A stretch of DNA of 64,000 bases, taken from assembly GCA_039819095.1 (NCBI GenBank), contig JBCBSP010000002.1, forward strand, positions 62,001-126,000. Reading direction: 5' to 3'. This document shows, piece by piece, positions 25,150-33,721 of this stretch; the first letter of the stretch is position 1; every line of letters starts with the position of its first letter. Source of the DNA: JBCBSP01 sp039819095. Lineage in GTDB: Bacteria > Pseudomonadota > Alphaproteobacteria > Caulobacterales > Maricaulaceae. A program made the position numbers and the translations under genes. Under the pieces are notes generated by a model, which was not told the DNA's origin, ran no database searches, and was given only the letters and a program-made list of their open reading frames with translations.

Positions 25150-26241
25150 ATGCGCCGGCGATCCTTTCTTGGACTGAGCGCTGCGGCGGCGGCCGCGCCG
25201 ATCCTGTCGGCGTGCGGAGAAACGCGCGAGCCCGGCCAGCTCTATGGCCGCGCTGTCGCCCAGGCGCCGCCCGGCACGCCCTGGGATGCGCAATGGCGCA
25301 ATTTCGAAGCCAATATCGCAACCAATCCGACCATCGCGCTGGACTATTTCACAAAAGCCGAACTCGGCGACGAGGAACGCATGTTCCACGATCTCAGGCG
25401 CGGCCGGTCCCATGTCGGCGGGATGTCGCTTCAGGGGCTCGCCTCTTCGGTGCCTGAAGCGACCATCGCCATGGCGCCCTACCTGTTTGAAAGCCGCGAA
25501 GAGGTGGACTTCATCTATGACGAATACCTGTTCGACATCATCGACGAGCTGTGCCGCGCGCAGAATCTGCGCCTCCTGCAATGGGTGGAGGTGGGCTGGA
25601 CCCATGTCTTCGCCAATCAGCCGCTGACCCATCCGGACATGGCCGCAGGCCTGCGCATGCGCACCTCGCCCAACGCGGCGGCGCGCTATTTCTGCGAGGC
25701 GGCGGACATGGACGCCATTCCGCTGGGCATCGCCGATGTGGTGCCGGCGCTTCAGACCGGTCTGGTCCAGGGCGGGCTGTCCAGCGCGGTTTTCCACTTC
25801 TTCTCCACGCTGGAGCTCGCCGCGCATTTCACGCTGACCTATCACTCCTATGACACCGGCGCGATCGTGCTGAATGCAGACTGGTATGAATCCGCCACCG
25901 AGGACCAGAAGCGCACGATTGACGGGGCCTGGGGCTCCTCGGCTGAAGCGCGGGCGGGCGTGCGCTTCCTGGACGACATGGTGCTCGGCTGGCTGCGCGA
26001 GGGCGTGCAGCGGGGCCGGGACGGTGAAATCGTCCGCCCGCTCGTGACCATCACCGGCGAGCCGGTTCAGGTTCACGAGCTGAGCGATGAGGAACGCGCG
26101 GCCTGGCGGTCGCGCACCGAAAACGTCATCGACCGGCTGGTGGAGACGATCGGCGGGCGCTCGCGCGATGTCTATGACCGCATCCTTGAAGGCCGCGCCG
26201 CCTTTGCTGAGATGAACACGCAGACGGAGGCGGGATCATGA
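25150..26241 (+). CDS. TRAP transporter solute-binding lipoprotein (DctP family)
   Basis: A 363-residue DctP-type binding protein. The signal has RRRSF (Tat-like) and the lipobox LSAC, so it is membrane-tethered, whereas most DctP proteins are soluble. Domain features include the MAPYLF segment, the MRTSPNAAARYF region, where family members have the Arg that binds a carboxylate, and the GLVQGGLSS hinge. The start follows GGGGGAGA; an upstream frame covers the A-box and is not used. It is first of dctPQM; the ligand is probably an organic acid of the pathway. Confidence 0.9.
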   Translation: MRRRSFLGLSAAAAAAPILSACGETREPGQLYGRAVAQAPPGTPWDAQWRNFEANIATNPTIALDYFTKAELGDEERMFHDLRRGRSHVGGMSLQGLASSVPEATIAMAPYLFESREEVDFIYDEYLFDIIDELCRAQNLRLLQWVEVGWTHVFANQPLTHPDMAAGLRMRTSPNAAARYFCEAADMDAIPLGIADVVPALQTGLVQGGLSSAVFHFFSTLELAAHFTLTYHSYDTGAIVLNADWYESATEDQKRTIDGAWGSSAEARAGVRFLDDMVLGWLREGVQRGRDGEIVRPLVTITGEPVQVHELSDEERAAWRSRTENVIDRLVETIGGRSRDVYDRILEGRAAFAEMNTQTEAGS

Positions 26242-26759
26242 GCACGTTTCTCGGCCTGATCGGCCGGTTTGAACGCTTCATCACAGTCGCCGCCTTCGCG
26301 CTGATGGCGCTGGCGCTGATGGCCGATGTGGTCTCGCGCCGCCTGTTCCAGACCGGGCTGATCGGGGCGACGGAGATCGCCGTGGTGGGCATGATCGCGG
26401 TGGCCATGTTCGGCATCGGGGTCGCAACCGACGAAGGCGCGCACCTGCGTCCGCGCGTATTCGACGCGCTCATCCCGAAAAGCATTAGCGGGCTGATCGA
26501 CAGGCTCGCTTCGCTGGTGACAGCGGCCTTCTTCATCCTCATTGGCGCTCTGGCGGTCTGGGTGGTGGCGCAATCGGCCTCGCTCGGCGACCGGACCGAG
26601 GTGATGCGCATCCCGGTCTGGATGCTGCAGGCGATGATCGCGCTGGCCTTCATCACCAATGCGCTGCGCTTCCTCATCTACGCCTTCAGGCCTGAGCTGA
26701 GACCCAGCGAGGATGTGGAGGAAAGCGCCGCCGGCGCCGCAGACGGGGAGGCCCGCTGA
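26238..26759 (+). CDS. TRAP transporter small membrane subunit (DctQ family)
   Basis: A 173-residue protein with four hydrophobic segments (residues about 14-34, 44-66, 88-114 and 123-142), the usual DctQ layout, including the ADVVSRRLF and EIAVVG motifs near helices 1 and 2. It overlaps the binding-protein gene by 4 bases and the DctM gene by one, so the three are made together. It forms the membrane complex with DctM. Confidence 0.9.
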   Translation: MSTFLGLIGRFERFITVAAFALMALALMADVVSRRLFQTGLIGATEIAVVGMIAVAMFGIGVATDEGAHLRPRVFDALIPKSISGLIDRLASLVTAAFFILIGALAVWVVAQSASLGDRTEVMRIPVWMLQAMIALAFITNALRFLIYAFRPELRPSEDVEESAAGAADGEAR

Positions 26760-28021
26760 TGGAAGGCTGGATCCTCGTTCTTCTCATTATCGTGCTGATG
26801 GTGCTGCGCCAGCCCGTCATGGTGCTGCTCGGCTGCGCGGCGCTGTTCGTCTATTCAGCCTACTCCGACGGTCGCCCGGAATACGCGGTCTACGATGTCT
26901 GGTTCGCAGTGAACCAGGAAGTCCTCCTGGCCATTCCGCTCTTCGTGCTGGCCGGCGCGATCATGTCCAAAGGCACGATCGCGGAACGCATCATCGATCT
27001 GATGCGCGAGATCACGCGCCCCATCCCGGGCGGGCTGGCCCTGGCGGCCATCCTGTCCTGCGCCGGCTTCGCGGCGATCTCCGGCTCGGCGGCGGTGACG
27101 CTGCTGGCGGTCGGCGGCATCATGTACAAGGCGCTGCTTGATTGCGGCTACTCAAAGAGTTTCGCCATCGGCAGCCTTTGCGCGGGCGGCGTTCTGGGCA
27201 TCATCATTCCGCCCTCCATCCCGCTCATCCTTTATGGCTATATCACCCAGGAAAGCATCGCCCAGCTCTTCGTCGCCGGCCTTGGCCCGGCTGCGCTGCT
27301 GGTGACGGTGTTCGCTGCTTACGGCTTCATCCTGAATTTCCGACGCCGCGAGGGCCCGTGGCGCCTTGGCGGGCTCGGCCGCGCCCTGTGGCGCGCGGCG
27401 TTCGCGCTGCCCATCCCGGGTATCATTCTGGGCGGAATTTACGGCGGAATCTTCACCGTCACCGAGGCCGCTGCAGTCGCGGTGGTGGTGGCGGTGCTGG
27501 TCGAAGTGCTGATCCACCGCGATATCGGGCTGACCGAGCTGAAGGACGTCACGGTGGAATCCGGCAAGCTGCTCGGCAGCCTTTACCCGGTCCTGGCGTT
27601 CGCCTTCTCGCTGAATGTCTTCCTGACCGCTGAAGGCGTGCCGCAAGCGCTCGTCACCCAGCTTGGCGAGGTGATCGACGGGAAGCTGGAATTCCTCTTC
27701 GCGGCGAACATTCTCCTGCTGCTCGTCGGCATGATCATCGATGTGGGCTCGGCCACGCTGGTGCTCGCGCCGCTCCTGCAGCCGCTGGCCGAAGCTCAGG
27801 GCATCGACCCGGTCCATTGGGGCATCGTGATGATCGTCAATCTGGGGATCGGCTATCTCACCCCACCACTGGGGCTGAACCTGATCGTGGCGATGGCCGC
27901 CTTCCGGGAGGATTTCTGGACCATCGTCAAAGCGGTCCTGCCCTTCATCGCACTGATGCTGGCCGCGCTCATGGTAATCGCGCTGGTTCCGGAAATCGCG
28001 CTCACCCTGGTGGAAAACTGA
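26759..28021 (+). CDS. TRAP transporter large membrane subunit (DctM family)
   Basis: A 420-residue polytopic permease with about 12 hydrophobic segments. Typical DctM stretches are present: IPLFVLAGAIMSKG, AAISGSAAVTLLAVGG and GIIIPPSIPLILYG, and the second-half GSATLVLAPLLQPLAE and GYLTPPLGLNL. It carries the Na+-coupled transport path. A hairpin at 28029-28058 ends the operon. With the Tat-lipoprotein DctP and DctQ it makes a complete TRAP system at the centre of the island. Confidence 0.93.
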   Translation: MEGWILVLLIIVLMVLRQPVMVLLGCAALFVYSAYSDGRPEYAVYDVWFAVNQEVLLAIPLFVLAGAIMSKGTIAERIIDLMREITRPIPGGLALAAILSCAGFAAISGSAAVTLLAVGGIMYKALLDCGYSKSFAIGSLCAGGVLGIIIPPSIPLILYGYITQESIAQLFVAGLGPAALLVTVFAAYGFILNFRRREGPWRLGGLGRALWRAAFALPIPGIILGGIYGGIFTVTEAAAVAVVVAVLVEVLIHRDIGLTELKDVTVESGKLLGSLYPVLAFAFSLNVFLTAEGVPQALVTQLGEVIDGKLEFLFAANILLLLVGMIIDVGSATLVLAPLLQPLAEAQGIDPVHWGIVMIVNLGIGYLTPPLGLNLIVAMAAFREDFWTIVKAVLPFIALMLAALMVIALVPEIALTLVEN

Positions 28022-28028
28022 CCGCCAC

Positions 28029-28058
28029 CAAGGCCCGCCCGATGCTGGACGGGCCTTG
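28029..28058. terminator. Bidirectional terminator hairpin
   Basis: CAAGGCCCG and CGGGCCTTG form a 9-bp stem with a 12-base loop, placed between the convergent ends of the DctM gene and the long CpcT-like gene. It lacks a long T-run. Confidence 0.6.
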
Positions 28059-28069
28059 ATGATGCGGCT

Positions 28070-29113
28070 TCACTCAGTCGCGCCCCACATGTCCGGTTCG
28101 TTGGTGCAGCTGGCCTGCATCCATCGCAGATTGATGCCGATCCGGTCATCGCCGTAATCGGTCCAAGCATAAGATGTGGCCCGGTCGGAACCCGCCTCAT
28201 GCACGTAGAGCGTGAGCGAGGGCCGGTTCGTCCCGTACGGCCATTCCACATTGCGCAGGCGCAGCTCTAGAGAGCGGGCCGGGTCTTCATCGCTGGTGAT
28301 GGTTGCGCGCCCACCCTGATCGTGGATGAAGACATTGCGGGTGAAATACCAGTCGGTCGGACTCGCGCCCTCGCCGCTATCGCCGTGTTCGGCGCCGCGC
28401 AGCATCGCCACCCAGCAGGAGAAGGGACGCGCGCGGCGCAGCTGGTGCGCGATGCCGGCCCGGTTCCCGTAGACATACTCGCCGTCCTCGGTTTCGGCCC
28501 GATCCTGAATCCATATGGCGTCTTCGGTAAGCAGGAGATCATCCTCGATCACCAGCGTGCGCCCCGAACGGCGGCTCTCCACCCGGCACTCGCCGCGGCG
28601 CGTGACGCCTACAAACTGGTTCTCACGGCGCGTCCAGTACACCCCGCATTGCGGGTAAGCGATCATCATGTCCGGGGTCAGCCCCTCCAGCCTGGACGGG
28701 TCGCGATAGGCGCCCACAAGAGGCTCAGGATCCATCGGCGCCAGAATGTCGAGCCGGATTTCGCCGCTCTCATAGACCGGGGTGAAAACATAGATGCGCT
28801 GGCGATAAATGCTCGACGGATCGGCGTTTGAGTATTGCTCCACATAGAAGACATGCTCGCCGAAAGCGGGCAGATCGACGGGTCTGAAGATGGAGTGGAT
28901 GCGCTCATGACGCGCATCCTCCGGCACGCCGTACGCGTCGGCGAAAAAGACCTGGCGGTCATTGTCGAACCGGCCTTCAAACCACTCCAGGAACAGCGCG
29001 AAGTCCTTGTCCAGCACGTCATTGGGGCCCGGCGCGGCGCGCTGCGCCCCAGCGGCGGGCAGCGTCAGGCAGGCGGCGGCGAGGCCGGAGGCGAAAAGGC
29101 TGAGAAGACGCAT
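28070..29113 (-). CDS. CpcT/CpeT-like exported protein 2, with extra C-terminal domain
   Basis: A 347-residue protein. After a signal sequence (residues 1-24; cleavage near AGAQ, or acylation at a weak AAAC box), residues about 35-240 match CpcT/CpeT: FLEWFEGRFDN, HVFYVEQYSN, YRQRIYVF and QCGVYW. About 120 more residues follow, a beta-rich tail with FSCWVAMLRG and SYAWTDYGDDRIG that the two shorter homologues lack. It lies downstream of the TonB receptor gene, with a strong terminator between, so its expression may depend on read-through. The function of the added domain is unknown. Confidence 0.75.
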   Translation of the reverse strand: MRLLSLFASGLAAACLTLPAAGAQRAAPGPNDVLDKDFALFLEWFEGRFDNDRQVFFADAYGVPEDARHERIHSIFRPVDLPAFGEHVFYVEQYSNADPSSIYRQRIYVFTPVYESGEIRLDILAPMDPEPLVGAYRDPSRLEGLTPDMMIAYPQCGVYWTRRENQFVGVTRRGECRVESRRSGRTLVIEDDLLLTEDAIWIQDRAETEDGEYVYGNRAGIAHQLRRARPFSCWVAMLRGAEHGDSGEGASPTDWYFTRNVFIHDQGGRATITSDEDPARSLELRLRNVEWPYGTNRPSLTLYVHEAGSDRATSYAWTDYGDDRIGINLRWMQASCTNEPDMWGATE

Positions 29114-29142
29114 GGGATCAACTCCGTTCGGTAAAAATGAAA

Positions 29143-29175
29143 ACGGCCGGGCGCAAAGGGAACGCGCCCGGCCGT
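29143..29175 (-). terminator. Rho-independent terminator after the TonB receptor gene
   Basis: On the minus strand a perfect 12-bp GC-rich stem (ACGGCCGGGCGC / GCGCCCGGCCGT, 9-base loop) is followed by TTTTCATTTTT. It sits between the receptor stop and the CpcT-like 2 start, only about 30 bases before the latter. Confidence 0.85.
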
Positions 29176-29201
29176 CCGTTCACTGGCTAAGCCTTGGGAG
29201 C

Positions 29202-31679
29202 TTAGAAGTTCATCCGAGCTTCCACGCCCCAGGACGGGCCGCGGCGCAACGTGCCGAAGAAGGCGCGCGGCGTTCCAGTATCAGCACCCGGCACGAAGCC
29301 GGCGGTATTCAGCGATGCAAAGCTGAAATACGGCGTTTGAAGCCAGCGGGTGGCCATCACGATTGAATCTTCATCGGTGATGTTGCGGCCCCAGATGCGG
29401 AAGCTCAGGTCTTCAGTCTCGATGCCGAGACGCAGGCCAACCAACGTAGCGTCGCCGGTTTCGGCCAGGTTGTGCACCTGCACATATTTCGACGATTCGT
29501 AAGTCAAATCGCTCTGCGCCACGAAGTCCCAGTCGCCGCCGATCGGATAGCGGAACTCGCCAAAGGCAGAGAATTGGTGCTCCGACGTCAGCGGAAGCTG
29601 ATTACCGGCGATGGAGCAGTTTCCATTGCCGCTGAAGTCAGCACCGGTTCCGGGCGCGGATGAGCCGGGATCCAGAACACCGCCGCCTGATGTCAACGTC
29701 CACTGGAAGTCATCACAGCCTTGCGTGAATTCCGGCGAGGTCCAAGCATAGGTCAGCGCGTAGTTGAAATAGTCCGTCGCCTGATGGTTCCAGGACAGTT
29801 CCACGCCCCAGATTTCAGCCGCACCCTGGTTTATTGCAACCGAGTTCACCGCGTTGCCCGATGAGTTGGCGATCGCCTGCGTCACCTGAACATTCGAAGC
29901 GTCCGTGTAGAAGGCGGCCCCGGTAAACAGCGCATCACCGTCGAGGAAGGTGTTCTTGTAGCCGATCTCGAAATTGTCGGACTCTTCCTGATCGTAGGAA
30001 TCACGATTGATTTGCGCCCCATCAGAACCATTGAGTCCGCCAGGCTTCACCCCTTGAGCGAACACCGCATAGAAATTGCCCAGGTCAGAGGAATAATCGA
30101 GTGTGATCCGCGGGGTAAAACTGTCGAAGGTTTCCGCCTGATCAAGGGTGACGATGCGTTCGAACGGATTGGCCGTCGGGTTAACCGGGGCTCCGTACTC
30201 CACCCGGGTCTTCTCTTCTTCCGCGTAACGCGCCTCAACGGTGAGCGTCAGCGCTTCGGAGAAGTCGTATTCGACCAGGCCAAAGATCGCCTGGTTGGTG
30301 ATCCCCAGATCGCTGGTCGCAATCCCGCCGGTGTCGATATTGGTGAAGTCGAAGTCGAAATTCTTCGCGAGCTCATCGTAGTAGTAAGCGCCGACCAGCC
30401 AGCGGAAAGCGCGATCCGTTGGCGATTCCAGCTTCAACTCGAAGGAGTAGTCATTGGTCTCACCGCGATTGGTGTTCGAGAAGAACGCCTCTCCGCCCAG
30501 GAAGGACGGTGCAAGGAACCAGTTGACGCTGGAATGGTCGGAATCGGACCCGAAATAATCCTCTTCGGCGCGACCTTGGGCCTGGGCCGTCAGCACAAAG
30601 CCAGAGCCGCCGATATCCCATTCCGCCGCCACGCTGGCCAAGACGCCGTCGCGCGCAATCCCGTCAAACGCGGTGCCGTCAGCGGAATCGTAAACGGTTC
30701 CAAAGAACGTAGAACCCGTCAGGGGCACGCCTGGAACAGCCCGAGGGTTTTGCACAGGGCCGGTGTTCAGAGCGATTCCAGCGGGATGGATTACGCCGCA
30801 ATAGTACTGGTTGTTGTTGGTTGAACCAGAGAAGGCGAATGACGCGTTCGAGCGAAAACCCGGCGAGCAGTTGTTGGATTCCGAGGGCTGCAGGAAGAGC
30901 GGCAGCGTGCCGTCATCATCCTCATAATACATAACACGAGTACGCACCGAGAAATTCGGGGTGAATTGCGCGTCAAGCACGCCTGAAAGGCTGAATGAGC
31001 TTTCCGAACCGACGGTGTCGCCGGTGACCGCGTTGTTCCATTCGCCATCGTATTGGTAGTCGCGAATGGTCAGCGAGTAGCCGAGACGGTCTTCCACGAG
31101 CGGGCCGGCGATGCGGGCAGCGACTTCGCGCTCGCCATAGGTGCCGGCGCGAACGCGCGCGTTGGCTTCGAACTCATCGGTGGCGCCGCGTGTGACGTAA
31201 TTCACCGCGCCGGCGTAGGTGTTCCGACCATAGAGCGCCGACTGCGGCCCCTTGATCACCTCAATACGCTCGATGTCGTTCGGATCAAGGCTGGAGATCG
31301 ATCCGGGGAAGTAAATGCCGTCGATGAAATAGGCCGTACCGCTTTCAACGCCGAACTGCACACCGGCCAGCACGTTCGACTGACCGCGGATGACCGGGCG
31401 CTCGGTCGAGCGGCCGAAGGCGGCCGAGAAACTCAGACCCGGCGTGAACCGTGCGATATCGTCCACGCTCTGAATGCCGAGATTATTGATGTCGTCCGCG
31501 CCGAAGGCGGTGACCGCTACAGGCGTATCAAGCAGCGACTCCTCGCGGCGACGCGCCGTCACGGTGATGACATCGCCTTGCTCGACAGAGGCTTCTGATT
31601 CCTGGGCCATGGCGGCCGGCGCCGCGAAGCCCGTCAACGCCATCATGGCCGCCGACATCATGAGTGCAGTGCGTTTCAC
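29202..31679 (-). CDS. TonB-dependent outer-membrane receptor 1
   Basis: An 825-residue receptor. I place the start at a GTG (VKRTALMMSAAMM) because GGGGAGAAGAG lies just upstream and a signal peptide ending AMAQ follows; the longer ATG frame adds no signal-like sequence. The TonB box region (DVITVTARRREE), the plug (SVDDIARFTPGLSF, IRGQSN, IEVIKGPQSALYGRN) and a beta-barrel ending in Phe (EARMNF) are all present. It belongs to the IroN/FecA-like class common in Caulobacterales-type bacteria. A composite A/B operator lies about 93 bases upstream, so import is under the same control as the island enzymes. Confidence 0.93.
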   Translation of the reverse strand: MKRTALMMSAAMMALTGFAAPAAMAQESEASVEQGDVITVTARRREESLLDTPVAVTAFGADDINNLGIQSVDDIARFTPGLSFSAAFGRSTERPVIRGQSNVLAGVQFGVESGTAYFIDGIYFPGSISSLDPNDIERIEVIKGPQSALYGRNTYAGAVNYVTRGATDEFEANARVRAGTYGEREVAARIAGPLVEDRLGYSLTIRDYQYDGEWNNAVTGDTVGSESSFSLSGVLDAQFTPNFSVRTRVMYYEDDDGTLPLFLQPSESNNCSPGFRSNASFAFSGSTNNNQYYCGVIHPAGIALNTGPVQNPRAVPGVPLTGSTFFGTVYDSADGTAFDGIARDGVLASVAAEWDIGGSGFVLTAQAQGRAEEDYFGSDSDHSSVNWFLAPSFLGGEAFFSNTNRGETNDYSFELKLESPTDRAFRWLVGAYYYDELAKNFDFDFTNIDTGGIATSDLGITNQAIFGLVEYDFSEALTLTVEARYAEEEKTRVEYGAPVNPTANPFERIVTLDQAETFDSFTPRITLDYSSDLGNFYAVFAQGVKPGGLNGSDGAQINRDSYDQEESDNFEIGYKNTFLDGDALFTGAAFYTDASNVQVTQAIANSSGNAVNSVAINQGAAEIWGVELSWNHQATDYFNYALTYAWTSPEFTQGCDDFQWTLTSGGGVLDPGSSAPGTGADFSGNGNCSIAGNQLPLTSEHQFSAFGEFRYPIGGDWDFVAQSDLTYESSKYVQVHNLAETGDATLVGLRLGIETEDLSFRIWGRNITDEDSIVMATRWLQTPYFSFASLNTAGFVPGADTGTPRAFFGTLRRGPSWGVEARMNF

Positions 31680-31771
31680 GTCTCTTCTCCCCTGTTCGCG
31701 CCTTGCGCGCTGAACGTTGACCTCGGCTGAACCTGAATCCCACATTCAGAATCAAAAACCCGACCTCATTC

Positions 31772-31798
31772 CAATTGGTATATCATTTGTCCGGACTT
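31772..31798. promoter_or_regulatory. Composite A-box plus B-box operator upstream of TonB receptor 1
   Basis: CAATTGGTATATCATTTG (31772-31789, one change from the commonest A-box) runs into TTGTCCGGACTT (31787-31798, 11 of 12 bases of the B-box). The arrangement and three-base overlap are the same as at 21010-21036. Confidence 0.72.
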
Positions 31799-31880
31799 GG
31801 CCTGCGCTTAAGGCGCGCAAAGGCCAAGTCCGGGCGTCAGTGTTGCATTTCAGTGACAAAACCCTTCCGCTAACGCGGAC

Positions 31881-32771
31881 TCAGTTGCGGTCCGGCGCTT
31901 CGATCACGCCATTGGCCACGTCACGGTAGTAGATCCAGCTGGTCACGTTGGGCCGGTCATCATCGACCGGCGGCGGTGCGACATAGTCCGGATAATGCTC
32001 GGCGATCTCTTCCTGGAAGAATTCGGGAAGCTCATCCCAGCTGTTCAGCTTGGTGCCGGCGGTGTGGAAATAGATCACCCCGTCGCGCCCGTTCATCTTC
32101 ATCCAGGGCAGCCAGTCGGACATGCGCACCCAGCCGACTTCCACGTCGGCTGTGGTCCTGGTCGGATCGGTCAGGTCTTCGACGCTGCCGAAGAAGTTGA
32201 ACATCTCCGTGGCGTGATAGGTGCCGCCGATCTCGGCTTCAAACTCGCTGGCGAGCGGATTTGGATACCAGAGCGGAACCGTGGCGGTCTGCCAGAAATC
32301 ATCGCCCTGAATGGAGCCGCGGAAGGTCGCCGGACCGCGCGGTCCCTGCGGGAAGGTCGGCGTGCGCGAATTGACCGGGTCATTGGCCACATGAAGGACG
32401 TCCACCGTCTCGCCGGTCCACGGATTGTCCCAGGTGGACAGGATTTCGTTCGTCTCAGGATCGAGGTAGAGCAGAATCTCACGCGAGACGAGGCGGTAAC
32501 CCTCCCCGCGTTCGGGATCGCTGACCGTCGCACAGGTGCGAACATTCATGCCTTCAACCCGGAACAGCCGCCGGTCGGCTTCCCCACTGCGGCGTGAAAA
32601 AGCATAACCGTGCCAATAAAACGTGATCGGCTCTCCATCGACTGTGGAACAGCCGATCTTGCGGTTCATCTCCACCACGTCTTCAGGATTGTCGAAGCTG
32701 AGGCGCTCCTGCGCCCCGCTCATGCCGGTCAGCGCCACCGCGCCGGCCATCGCCGTCAAAAGAGCTTTCAT
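31881..32771 (-). CDS. Exported DUF1838 family protein
   Basis: A 296-residue protein with a Sec signal peptide (about residues 1-20, ending SGAQ). It matches DUF1838 in my judgement: the N-terminal DPEDVVEMNRKIGCST-like segment, PITFYWHGYAFSR, LDPETNEILSTWDNPWTGE, and the C-terminal GRDGVIYFHTAGTKL. The family is described in proteobacteria without a known reaction. A good ribosome-binding site (GGGAGGAGAG) precedes the ATG, and an A-box lies 44 bases upstream. It is transcribed separately, toward the TonB receptor gene. Confidence 0.75.
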   Translation of the reverse strand: MKALLTAMAGAVALTGMSGAQERLSFDNPEDVVEMNRKIGCSTVDGEPITFYWHGYAFSRRSGEADRRLFRVEGMNVRTCATVSDPERGEGYRLVSREILLYLDPETNEILSTWDNPWTGETVDVLHVANDPVNSRTPTFPQGPRGPATFRGSIQGDDFWQTATVPLWYPNPLASEFEAEIGGTYHATEMFNFFGSVEDLTDPTRTTADVEVGWVRMSDWLPWMKMNGRDGVIYFHTAGTKLNSWDELPEFFQEEIAEHYPDYVAPPPVDDDRPNVTSWIYYRDVANGVIEAPDRN

Positions 32772-32814
32772 GGTCTCTCCTCCCGGCCGGGTCCTGGAAA
32801 ACGCCCGGCGCCAT

Positions 32815-32832
32815 CAAATGGTATATCATTTG
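32815..32832. promoter_or_regulatory. A-box operator of the DUF1838 gene
   Basis: CAAATGGTATATCATTTG, symmetric at 8 of 9 base pairs, lies 44 bases before the DUF1838 ATG. The same 18 bases recur exactly at 46430-46447. Confidence 0.75.
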
Positions 32833-32999
32833 GAAATGCGCTGCGGATCAAGCTTTAGCTTCCCGCCGTCCCAATGGCGGGGCGCGGCAAGACGCCTCAG
32901 CACAGCCCGGTCGCAATTTGGCGGACAAGCGCGATGATAGCGCAAAGCCATACCGCTTCGCTGTGTTCAACGTGCGGAGCAAGTCGTTGAGAGGCCGTC

Positions 33000-33266
33000 A
33001 TGAATCACAAACATCGCAAAACCCTGCACGCCCTGTTCGCCCACCCGGAACCGGCCAATCTGGCCCCGAAGGACGTCGAACATGTCCTTGAAGACCTTGG
33101 CGCTGAGATTTCCGAGCGCAGCGGGGCGAAGTTTTCCGTGGCCCTGAACGGCCACAAGGCGAATTTCCACCACGCCCAGCACAGCCTGCCCAAGGACGAG
33201 GTGCGCCAGATCCGCAAATTCCTGACGGACGCCGGCATCGATCCGCAGAAGGACTATCCGCTCTAG
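33000..33266 (+). CDS. HicA-like small protein, without a HicB partner
   Basis: An 88-residue protein resembling HicA-type toxins: a KTLHALFAHPEP start, DVEHVLEDLGAE, and a SVALNGHKANFHHA segment with the His of the dsRNA-binding-like fold. HicA is normally about 60 residues and followed by hicB; here no antitoxin-like gene adjoins, and a terminator follows directly. It may be a domesticated HicA-fold protein. Nothing ties it to the island. Confidence 0.65.
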   Translation: MNHKHRKTLHALFAHPEPANLAPKDVEHVLEDLGAEISERSGAKFSVALNGHKANFHHAQHSLPKDEVRQIRKFLTDAGIDPQKDYPL

Positions 33267-33288
33267 CGGAGGCAGGACAGACCCAGAT

Positions 33289-33326
33289 GAAAGCCCCGGA
33301 GGCCGTCGAAGGCTTCCGGGGCTTTC
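33289..33326. terminator. Bidirectional terminator hairpin
   Basis: GAAAGCCCCGGA and TCCGGGGCTTTC form a 12-bp perfect stem with a 14-base loop between the convergent HicA-like and 120-residue protein genes. Confidence 0.75.
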
Positions 33327-33358
33327 TGTCAGAATCAAGCCAAGCTTAAAGCTGTCAG

Positions 33359-33721
33359 CTAGGCGCTCTCGAAATCGCGCGCGGCCTGTTCGGAGCTGAC
33401 CTCGCCGGAACGTTCGATCGCCTCGTTTTCCTGCTGCACGATACGCAGAATGCGGGCGATGAATTCCTGATTCCAGGCGCCGCGCTCTGCGGCTTCTTCC
33501 TTATTCGGCGCGTAGGCTTCGATATCGGCTTGAGTCACGACGCCCTTGGTCTCCAGAAGGCGTTCCACCGTATCCAGGCGCTGGCGCACCACGGAGACTT
33601 CCTGCGCCAGGGTCATCACGATGTTGAGCACGCGTTCAGCGTCCTGATTGTCCATGAACCAGGGGCGTTTGCCGCGAGCCTTTTCGCCCGCTTTGGCGAG
33701 GGGATCAAACGCGTCCATCAC
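33359..33721 (-). CDS. Conserved hypothetical protein paired with the methyltransferase
   Basis: A 120-residue soluble protein of unknown function, mostly helical, with a likely coiled coil around VVRQRLDTVERLLETKG (residues about 44-60). It begins MMDAF, so the second Met is an equally good start. The gene overlaps the methyltransferase gene by 4 bases at 33718-33721, so a shared transcript from the 35-kb A-box region and perhaps a physical partnership are likely. Confidence 0.65.
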   Translation of the reverse strand: MMDAFDPLAKAGEKARGKRPWFMDNQDAERVLNIVMTLAQEVSVVRQRLDTVERLLETKGVVTQADIEAYAPNKEEAAERGAWNQEFIARILRIVQQENEAIERSGEVSSEQAARDFESA

